Origin: a virus
Strand: one strand, 5' to 3'
IMG/VR virus record: IMGVR_UViG_3300030328_002082
Location: 1,010-36,295 of that record
DNA length: 35,286 nucleotides
Below the pieces are notes generated by a model. That model did no database searches. It had not been told where the DNA came from and worked only from the letters and a program-made list of their open reading frames with translations. Position numbers and translations under genes: made by a program. The stretch's first letter is position 1. The number at the start of each line of letters is the position of its first letter. Below are positions 23,704 to 34,400 of this stretch, in pieces.

Positions 23704-25401
23704 ATGGTACAAATAGACGCAAACGCAATGTATAAAATAGGCTACTCCATGGGAGGAGGAGCTAGAGATAATACAATAAGAAATCAAACTATAGGTATTT
23801 TAGGAGGAATGGCACTTGAGATGATAGGTGGCGCTCTTAATACGCGTAGAGAATTAAGAAGCCAAAGCAATGCTACTTTAGCAAATGCTCAGTATGAAAC
23901 TGATCAACTTGGTGTTGTTGGACAAGGGCCAAACGCTATAGACGCTGCTTACAGCACTCAAATATTAAATGAACAAAGAAAAATATTAAAAAAAGCAAAT
24001 AATCAAATTGCATTTGGAATAAATACGGCTAAAGCTACTGCTAATAAACTTAAAGCAGAAAATACTATAAAAAGCCATGTTGAAGGTCTTAAGTATATCG
24101 ACAAACAAATGTCGGTATGGAATGGTATATATAAAGATGGCACGGTAGAGGTTGCTGACAAAGACGGAAAGATGATTAGAAGAAAAGTTAAGATTAATCC
24201 TGGTTCTAGCGCAACATCACAATCTTTAGGTGCTGCTTTTGCTGATGGTAGTATAGTTAATAGTTTGGATTTTAGAGATGGTAAATGGGGTGTAGTTAAC
24301 GAGTCTATAATACCAACTGCAGGAACACCAACTTCCACACCAACTTTTACACCACTTGAAGATATTCAACTTCCAGAACTTGATGAAAGTAGCGTTTTAC
24401 ATGACCATAAAAAAAGTTACTTATCAAAATATTACGATTTAGGTGGTAAAAGTAAAAATAAATTTGACCAAAACGATAGATCAACTTTACGAAAAGACTT
24501 ATATAATGATTACTCACAGATGAGTTATAACCAAATGTCGAGCACTTGGTTTGCTGGTTCTGGTACTGATTCAGATTCACCAGCACATCAATATATAACT
24601 CGAGCTGAAGGTTATACTTTTGCTGATGGGCAAACTTCAGTTATTGAAGATCCATTTAAAATACACGATGCTAATGGTAATGAAATTAGTGATGAAGAAA
24701 AGGCAAGAAAACTACAGCTTTACACAGCCGCGATGGAGGACTTAAAAATGCAAGATTTAGATGGTGGTGATAAATTAGATTGGTTTATAGATAACTATGC
24801 CATGAATGAGATAGAATCAGAGTTTAACAAAGGCTTTGGTGACAAACAAGGCAAAGGAGGTGGTGGTAAAGGATCAAAAACTGATTTAGGAAGATACTTA
24901 AATATAAACAATACATATTCTAATGATGCTGTTGTTCGTGGTTATATGGATGATATTGCAAATGGTGATAGTGTTGTGTTTAAAGATGGTAACGGACAAT
25001 CGCAAGAATATAAACCAACTGAAGACGGTGGCTACATGTCCCCTGATGGTAAAAAAATTAGCAAAGATAGACTGGCTAAAATAATGGGACTACCAAAATG
25101 GAATTACGGTAGCGTAGATGTTGGGGGCGGTGACGGTGATATAAATGCTGGTAATATAACTAATGAAGATTTATCAGGTGATAGAGGTCAAGTAAGAAAT
25201 AAATTATTAAAAAAGCTAGGCGAAAACTTTACAATTGAAAGAAATTGGGTGTTTGGAAAAGATATTGAAATTAAACACAAATCTGAAAAAGGAGAAGAAG
25301 GAGGTAAATTACAGATAGGATTTAACCTAGGAGATGCTGATGCTAGGGAAAAAATTAACAAAATAATACAAAAAGCTAATAATCCAGTTACACTACCGTA
25401 A
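23704..25401 (+). CDS. Putative internal virion/ejection protein (565 aa)
   Basis: A 565-residue protein whose start is 3 bases after the S74 gene. Residues 1-50 contain Gly/Ala/Met-rich amphipathic segments (YKIGYSMGGGARDN, IGILGGMALEMIGGALNTRR) that could insert in a membrane. Helices follow at 85-130 (ILNEQRKILKKANNQIAFGI). The middle is Pro/Thr-rich (about 205-225: TAGTPTSTPTFTPLEDIQLP). Later parts hold a charged helix (DEEKARKLQLYTAAMEDLKM), a Gly/Lys linker near 385 and a mixed C-terminal domain. I see no enzyme motif. Membrane-active N-termini and position immediately before the giant protein suggest a protein ejected with the DNA, comparable in place to T7 gp14/gp15. No family is recognised. 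Confidence 0.7.
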   Translation: MVQIDANAMYKIGYSMGGGARDNTIRNQTIGILGGMALEMIGGALNTRRELRSQSNATLANAQYETDQLGVVGQGPNAIDAAYSTQILNEQRKILKKANNQIAFGINTAKATANKLKAENTIKSHVEGLKYIDKQMSVWNGIYKDGTVEVADKDGKMIRRKVKINPGSSATSQSLGAAFADGSIVNSLDFRDGKWGVVNESIIPTAGTPTSTPTFTPLEDIQLPELDESSVLHDHKKSYLSKYYDLGGKSKNKFDQNDRSTLRKDLYNDYSQMSYNQMSSTWFAGSGTDSDSPAHQYITRAEGYTFADGQTSVIEDPFKIHDANGNEISDEEKARKLQLYTAAMEDLKMQDLDGGDKLDWFIDNYAMNEIESEFNKGFGDKQGKGGGGKGSKTDLGRYLNINNTYSNDAVVRGYMDDIANGDSVVFKDGNGQSQEYKPTEDGGYMSPDGKKISKDRLAKIMGLPKWNYGSVDVGGGDGDINAGNITNEDLSGDRGQVRNKLLKKLGENFTIERNWVFGKDIEIKHKSEKGEEGGKLQIGFNLGDADAREKINKIIQKANNPVTLP

Positions 25402-25402
25402 T

Positions 25403-28400
25403 ATGTCAAAATACAAATACAAAGGTACAGATTTTACTGAGGAAGATGTTATGAAAGCAGCTGGCAATGCCAACTTGTCTTTTGACGATTATGTAAATAA
25501 ACATAAGTTAGAGTTCGTTGAAGATGAAGTTGCTCCTGATGCTGCGTTAGAAAATGTGCGTGAGAAAAAAGTTCCAGAATTTAAAAGTTCACACATATCA
25601 CTAGAAGATCTTACTGTGGATCATGGAAATGGAATGTGGGGTGGATTTTTTAATGTTGAAAAAAATGTTTTAAAAAGCTTAACAGATCATTATAAGGGTA
25701 GTGGTGTTAGTATGAAGGGCGTTACTGGTGGTATTGATGAAATAGAAATAAAAAATAAAGCAGGAGATACAGAAAGATTTGCAATACCTTCTACTTTTAA
25801 TAAGTTCACGTGGCAAATTGGTGGTACTGATGAAATGTATGATTTTCATAAAAAAATAACTGACTTTATAGCCGCAGGTAATAAAAATATAGATCCAGAA
25901 TTAGAAAAACAACAAAGAAATATTGAGGCTGAAATTCTTGAAACACTTGACAATACTCAAGCTATGAGGAATTTTATTCCAGATTTTACTGGCAATTGGG
26001 AGGCTATTGAGAGTGACGATGATGAAGAGAAAAAGACTCTAATGGCTAGTCTTCAAAAACAATTTGGAGAAGGTACTGACGCCTGGTATGGTGAAAATAT
26101 AAATTTTGTGTTTGATGGTGATTATTCAAAGTTATCAGAAACAGATTATCAATTTGCACTTGACAAGATTATATCGTTAAAAGCATCAGAACAAAGGATT
26201 AAAAAAGCAGAAGCAAAACGATTATTAGAAGAAACATATCTTCCTTCGGAAGATTTTAAAGCAGAGTTGCACGCTAATAGAGATCAAGAGATTATTAGTA
26301 AGATGGCGCCTGAAGAAAAGAAGTTAGTAGGACTGTTTAAGCAATATGAAGATTTAATTGGGGTGGAAGGTGTAGAGGCTAGAGAAAAAAGAGAAAGTCT
26401 TGAAAAGCAAATGAAAGTTGCAAGAAAAAACCTAGGTAATATTTTCGATCAAAGAAGATATACAAACCAAGCATTTGTTTTAGATTTAAATGGTAACTAT
26501 ATAGATCCCCTTAGACAAGGTTCTCTTCCACAGGTTACTATTACTGAAGAAGAATACGAGGCTAATAAATCACTTCTTGAGCAAAAGACACAAGGGCGTA
26601 GAGATGTTATAAGAGATCTAAGCAACACTAATCACGAGAAAATGTATGTTAGTGATAAAGAGGGTGAAAAGGTTGATAAGGTTGTTATAAACGATAAATC
26701 TGTATTTAAAAGTTTAATAAGAGATCACAATATAAAACCTATTGGTAAAACAGAAAAAGGATATATATTTGAACTCCCAAGAAGTTTGTCAGCAAATCAC
26801 TATAATTATATAGTAAAAGGAGATGGATTTGACATGTGGAAAGATGGCTTGAGTGGTGTTGGTGAGAAGGCCGTTACTGGTGGTAAAGCACGATTCATAT
26901 TCCCAAAAGAATTAACAGGAGATGAAAGTTATCCAGATTTCCAAAGTCCAGATGGTCATTTTGGTTTATTAGAGTTTGACAAAGATCAAACATTTAGTGG
27001 TAAAGAAGTTAGTCTTGGTATAAATCCTTTAATCCCTGGTTTTGTTGGTGGTTGGTGGGATCAAGATGAATATGCAGATAATGATTTGTCTAAAGAATAT
27101 AAAAGAGAATTAAAAGCCTGGAGAGACGAAAGAAAAGCTTTAGTTAACGACAGAAAAGTGCTTAACGATATGCATCTTTTAAACATTGACCCAGGATCAA
27201 ACACTCTAAGTATCTCTATTGATCTTGACGAGGGAACTGCGGGTGAAAGCGATTTTAGTCTTGACTTCATACCACAAGGAGTAGGTTTATTATACGAAGG
27301 TTTTGGCCATACTTTAGGTTTTGATTCTGACGCACAAGATGATTTAAACTTGTGGAGCGCTAGGGCTTCTAACGATGCTTTAGATTCTTTTGCATATAGT
27401 AGTGGTTTTGAATTAAATGCTGAGCAAAAAGAAAGAGTTAAAAGAACTGGTGCTTATAAAGTTTTTGAAGGTGTTGTAGGGTTTGTGCCTGCCATTATAG
27501 AGTTTGCAGCTATTGAATATGCCACCGCAGGTTTTGGTACTGCCACTGGTCTTACTAGACTTGGGACTAGGTTAACTACTTCTTACAAAATGGGTGATAA
27601 AGGTAGGAAGATTTCAACCGCCCAAATGGCTAATAAAATAGGTTACAAAGGTAAACTAAGCGATACTAAAGCTCTTGATGAGGCAATTATGAGATGGAAC
27701 TTGACTAGCAAGTCAAAAGTAAGTCCATATTTTCCAGGTGTAAAAGGTGCGGCCCCAGGAATAGTAAAAGGAGCTGGGAGAACTACAACGCAATCCGCTA
27801 TGTTTCACGGTTTTCACATACTAAAAGAAGAAGCTAAAATGGCGATTGCTTTTGAAGATGATTATAAAATAGGTATGGGTGCTGGTTTTTATATAGCTGG
27901 AGCTTCGTTACCTAGGTTTTCATTTGGAAGAGAATCAGCGTTTGGTCAAAGATCTGTAGCTACTTTAAACGCAGGGCTTACGATGGGAAGAAGTGGTCTT
28001 GCGGGAGCAACAGGTACTGTAGCCGCTGCAAATCTAGAAGCTTTTATTGAAGATATAAGAGGTAGAACTACTTACGGTAAATATTTATCAGAAACCTATG
28101 ATGATTTAAGCGAAACAGGACAACAGGGCTTGATTGATTTCTTTACGTTTATGCTTGTTGGTAGAGGTAAAGGTCTTACTAGACAAGATTTTAAAAGTAT
28201 TAAAAAGTTAGATAGACTTGAAAGAGAATCTGGTGTATTATTAAAGATTTTAGAAACACAAAAAAGAAACAACACGGGTACTTACAAATCAAACAGAGAT
28301 CTTTGGAATAGAAAATATGAAAAATACAAAGATTTAAACAAGCATGTGCAGATAACTTTAAATAGAATAGATAACAATTCTAAGTGGGCTGATACGTCAA

Positions 28401-31400
28401 CTAGAAGAAAAATAGTTGAACGATCTTCTAGGAATTCTGAAAACGTTATTAGGCAAATACCGGGAATGGAAAATTTTAAAATTAAAATAAAAGATAATAA
28501 TAGAGATTTCCAAAATAAAGATGCAGTTGCCGAGTTTAATAGTAAAAACGAAGTGTTTTTAGATCTTAGCAGAATAGATAAGGGAAGTTTACCACACGAG
28601 ATGGGACACGTAGTTTTTAAAGCTTTATTTAGAAATAACCCTGAGGTAACAAAAATGTTTGTTAGAGAATTAAAAAGTTCTTTTAAAGATGCTGAGTTTC
28701 CAAGTGAGGTTAAAAAACTTGTAGATGGAAAACTTGTTGGCACTGGTGTAATGAAAAAAATGACTCTTGAAGAGTATATTAAAAATGAATATCAAGAAAA
28801 GAAGTTTGAAAATATAAAACCAGAAGAGTTTATTACTTATACAATAGAGTTGTTAGCACAAGGAAAACATTATACTAAACTTGTTGACAGTGGCGCTTTT
28901 ACAAATTTAAAACAAAGGATAAATAGATTTAGTAACGAAAGAAACGGAAAAGATATATTTTCAACTAGCGATAGTAAACAACAATTAATTAACTTTTTAG
29001 CAAATTTTGGTAAGTCTATACAAAAAGGTAGTTTAACACTAGAACAAGTAGGTATGTTCAAGCAGTTTGCGACAAAAATTGGAAACAAAAAAGTTGACAT
29101 TACTGAGCTGTATAAAGAGCCAATAGAAAAAGACAGTAGAACTGAATCAGAAAAAACTACAGCTGATGCTGCTAAAAAGTCTACAAAAATATTAAGAGAT
29201 AAAATAGAAAATATTTACGTGTCTAACATTGCTGGTAAAACCGGAGATGAAAAAAGAAAAGCTATTGAAGACTTTTTAATGGGTAAAAATGCTAAAAAAG
29301 GTACGCCAGCATATGAGTTCGAAATAAGAAGCAGAAACCCTAAAGCTAACGATGCTAAAATAAAAGAGTTAATAGAAAAAGGACCTGGAAGAATAAAAAC
29401 AGAAGCACACTTTGACGCTATAATTATGGATGCTTTAAATAAAAAATATCCAGATTTAACGTTTGCACAAAAGAAAAGCTTATTCTATGAGTTAAAACAC
29501 GATCCGTATTTAGCTAACAAACAAGCTAAAAAAAGAGGTGTAGTTGAAGCTATAATGGATTACAAAGAAGGTAAAAGCAAAGATTTAGCTTCTTGGGTTA
29601 TGGCTAACTTACTGGGGTCTCCTGAAGCTGGTGGTTTTTCTCGTATGCATGAAATTATAAAGGGCGAAAGAAGAGAGGGTAGAGTTGGGAATATTGAAAT
29701 CCCAGGTATGTTTAGAAAAAGTATAACAGAAGAAAAAGGTGTTGGAGTTAGTGAAAAAGAGCTTGGAACAGTTACACAGCAACAACAACGTTCAGCTGAA
29801 AAAGTTTATACTGGTAAAAAAATAAAAATTGCAGAAGATCTTAAACTTAAAGACGCAGAAGTTGAAGCCGGTAAAAGAGTTATAGGAGAATATATGGAGC
29901 AAGCTCCATTAAAAGATTTTACATATAAAAAAATTGGAGAAGCAGTTATGCCAATTCTTAGACCTATTGTTGAAAGAGCATTTAAACGTGATGCTGAATT
30001 TTATAAAAGATTTAATGAAAAAGGATTGAGAGATCCTTATGTTCAAGAAGTTATAAAGGCGAATAGAAGAGATTTATTTGACCATGCTAAAACTTTCTTT
30101 CACTCTATACCAGAGCAAATGTCTAAAATGACGGCTGAAGTTACTGGAGCTATGGGGACATTTGGTGCTTTGTACACTCCAACGGGTAAAAGACTGCAGT
30201 GGTCAGAAATGCCAGTCTGGATGGAGTTGTCAAAAAGTAAAAAAGCTTCAGGCCCACCAATATTTGAAAAAAGAAAAGTTTTTAATGAAACAGAACTTAA
30301 AAAGGCACTTTTAGATTTTATGTATACTAACCCTAAAACTGGCAAGCCGTTAAGAACAGAACAGGTTAATAAAAGAATTGAAAGAGGACTTGATTTTATG
30401 ACAAACTCAATGGGTATACAGTTTGCAAAAGACTTAATAGATACTCCTGGTTTTAGAGAAATGATATTAGCTAAAGAAGGTGCTGGTAAAATGATAAGTA
30501 GAGAAAAGTTAATGGAACTTGACAAGCAAAAGGTTCATGACAAAGTTAAAGAACAATTAAGAGATGCCCTACCACAAGCTTTAGCTACTAAAAAAATACT
30601 TGGAAGTAAAGACCTTGCTGCATATGAAAGGTATGCTGATTATTTTGCTAGTAAAAATTTAGATTGGACATGGGAAAACATTAGAAAAGCTCACGCGGAG
30701 AATTATTCATTTCAAAGTTTAGATGTAAAGCTTTTTTATGAGACTGTTCTTAAACCTTTTGGATTAGGTAAAGGAGAATTAAACTTTGACGCTATGTTAC
30801 CTGTGGAGCTTATAGTAGATCCCAAGAAAATAAGTAAAAAACCAGTTAGGCAAATTGCTGAGTGGGCAGAACTACCTGCAATGTTGAAAAAACTAGGTCT
30901 AAGTGAATTTGATGTAAACGCTATAATTACTTCAACTGCTAAACAAATGGCAAACAAAGATTTTATAGATGACTATTACAAAAGCAAAGAGGGTATACTA
31001 AGAGTTGTTGCAAGCAAACTTCCACAATCAATTGTTGAAAGCGCTGCGTTTAGGTATCAGTTTGGGCAAGGTGTAGACGGTATAGCGCCTCGTGTTGGTG
31101 ATCTTCAAAGACAATCTTGGAGCAAGAAAAAAGGTAAAATGGTAAATAGAGGTTTAAATAAAGCTGCTTTTAATAAATTAATGAAAGATGGTAATATTAA
31201 AGGTATACCTGATGCTAAATATTTAAAAAGTTTACCTACAAAAACCGCGGCTCAGAGACAACAAAAAGCCGAAATAGCTAAAGCTTTAAAAAGCTTTAAA
31301 ATTACAGATAACAAAGATTTAAAAGCAGAGTTAGTTAAAGAGTTAAATAAAAAAGAATATAGCGATATATTAACAAACACTAATAAACAGCTAAAACTTA

Positions 31401-34400
31401 AAGAACATTTAAGAAAATTTTTAGGTTTAGACAAGGGTGCTGAGATTGCTAATCAAAAAGTTTTAGAGCTTTTCAATTTTGCTGTTAAAGACTTTTATCT
31501 AGGCGCTAAAAATAAAACAACGGCTTTAAACCAAGTTGTATTTCACTTGCAATCTCAAACAAATATAGGTAGAGGTTTTTCAAGAGGAGCAGCTACACAT
31601 ATGGATGTTAGCATGGAAGCTCAAGCGTTAGGTAAACTTCTTAGAAGTGAACATGGTCTTCAGTTGATTAACTTTAATACAAACTTTTTAGTGGATGTTT
31701 TAGTAAATGGGAAAAATCCAAAAACATTTGAAAAAAATTATAAAGAATACGCTAATATATACAGGCAAGGTGTTATAACGGAAAAAGTAAGAGAAAGTGT
31801 TGATTACGTTTATATTGATGGAAAAAGAGTAGTTGCAAATACAAGTATACCAGAAGGCTATACTTTTAGCCACCCAGCGTCTGCTACTTATATAAAAACA
31901 ATGGATGTTGCTAACAAACAGCTTTATTTAGGAGAAGGTGCTTTAACTAAAGGACAACAAATAACTCACAACTTAGCGATAGGTAATATAAAGAAAATTA
32001 CTCAACAAGCTGGCTTTGCAATACCTACAAAAGGTATTACCAAGAGTCAAATGGTTAAAAATCTACGTACTACTGATAAGGCTATGGCTTTAGGTAGAAT
32101 GAAGGATAAAAAGAAAAGAGGCATGAGCACTTTTGACTTTGATTATACTGTTGGTATTAGCGAGAACTTTGTATTTGCAACTAAAGGGAAAGAAAAAAGA
32201 AAAATATCATCAGCTGAATGGCCTTTTGTTGGTGATAAGTTATTGGCTGAGGGTTGGAAAATGGACTTTAGTGATTTTAATAAAGTTACAAAAGGAAAAC
32301 CTGGGCCTTTAATGCAAAAGCTTAAAAATCAAATAAAAAAGTTTGGATCAGACAACGTTTATATATTAACGGCTAGAGCGCCTGAAAGTCAAAAAGCAAT
32401 ACATGATTGGTTAAAAAGTGAGGGCGTTAATATTCCATTAAAAAATATCACTGGTTTAGGTAATAGCACTGGAGAGGCAAAGGCCATGTGGATGTTAGAA
32501 AAGTTTAGTGAAGGATATAACGATATGTACTTTGTAGATGACGCTCTGCCAAACGTTAAAGCCGTGAGAGAAGTGCTAGATCAATTAGATATTAAGTCTA
32601 AGGTGCAGCAAGCGTTACCAACAAAAAAGATTTTAAGTGATAACTTTAATAAGATTATAGAAGATGTGTATAGCATTGGAGCTGAAAAACAATATTCTGG
32701 TGCAAAAGCAAAGTTATTAGGTGAAAGAAAGTGGACAAAGTCTTTTATAACACCGGCAAATCAAGATTTTGCTGGATTGTTAAGAAATTTCGTGGGTAAA
32801 GGTAAAAAAGGTGAAGAGCATTTAAAGTTTTTTGACGAAAACTTACACAAGCCTTTTGCGAGAGCTTATAACAATCTCAATACAGCTAATCAAAATACAG
32901 TTGGTGATTTTAAAGCTTTAGCTAAAAACTTTCCAAAAGTTAAAAAAGATTTAAATAAAAAAATTCCTGGTTCTCCTTGGACTTACGATCACGCTGTTAG
33001 AGTTCACAGGTGGACAAGGGCTGGATTTAAAGTACCAGAGCTTTCAAAAACTGATATTGCTGAGTTAAATAAGTTTGTTGAACAAAATCCTGAATTGTTA
33101 GAGTTTTCAGAACAATTAGGTAGTTTAACAAAATTAGAAAAAGGATATGTAGAGCCAGGAAGAGATTGGGTGGCTGGATCTATAATGAGTGATTTAGCAC
33201 GTATAGTTACTAGCGTAAATAGAAAAAGAGAACTAGCGGAGTTTATGGAAAATAGAGAGGCTATTTTTGGCACTTGGAATAATGGTAAATTAGAGGGTGC
33301 TAATATAAATAAAATAGAGGCTACTCAAGGTCCTAAATTTAGAGAAGCACTAGAGGATATATTGTGGAGAATGGAAACTGGTAGTAATAGACCTACTGGT
33401 AAAAACGCAGTAGTAAATGCTCATATGGATTTTATAAACGGAGCTGTTGGAACAACAATGTTTTTAAATTCTAGATCTGCAATGTTACAAAGTTTGTCTA
33501 CTTTTAACTATATAAACTGGAGTTTTAATAATCCAGCAATGGCAGGTAAAGCTTTTGCTAATCAAGCACAATACTGGAAAGATTTTAAAATGATAATAAC
33601 CTCTGATATGTTAAGACAAAGAAGAGGTGGTTTAAGATATAACGTCCAAGAAGCTGAATTAGCTCAATCGGCTGCTCGAGGTAGAGAAAACTGGAAAAAA
33701 GGAGATGTTATTGGTATTGGTAAAAGCACAATAGCTTACTTGCTTAAAAAAGGATTTTTACCTACACAAGTAATGGATAGTTTTGCAATATCAGCTGGTG
33801 GTGCTACTTTTTATAGAAATAGAGTTAATGATTTAATTAAAAAAGGCGCTACTAAAGTTGAAGCTGAGAAACAAGCTTGGTTAGAATTTCAAGAAAAAAC
33901 AGAAGTAGCACAGCAGTCTTCTAGACCAGATTTAATTTCTCAAAACCAAGCAGCACCAACTGGTAGACTTGTTTTAGCGTGGGCAAACACGCCTATGCAA
34001 TATGGTAGAATACAAGAAAAAGCTGTTAGAGACTTTATAAATAGAAGGGGTAGTCAAGCGGAAAATGTATCAAAAATATTATATTACGGAGGTATACAAT
34101 CCGCTGTGTTTGCAGGTTTACAAAACGCATTGTTTGCATTTGCTTTAGACGAAGAAGGTGACATGGCTAAAGGAGATCCTCAAATCCCTGAAAAAGAAAG
34201 AAGGGACAAAGCATTATATCAAAGAACATGGAGAGCTGCTAACACCGTATTAGATAGTCAGTTAAGAGGTATAGGTATTCCAGGCGCGGTAGTTGGTACT
34301 TTAAAAAACATGGCGCTTGAATTCCACGCACAAGATAAAAAAGAATATAACCAAGACTATGGTAAAGTAGGTTTACAAGCCGTGAGTTATTCTCCACCAA

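Noticed and set aside
28282-28743. Minus-strand open frame of 153 codons, and similar ones at 30100-30525 and 33004-33273
   Set aside because: All lie fully inside the giant gene on the opposite strand, have Ser/Leu/Phe-rich shadow composition, and the window shows no other minus-strand transcription unit.
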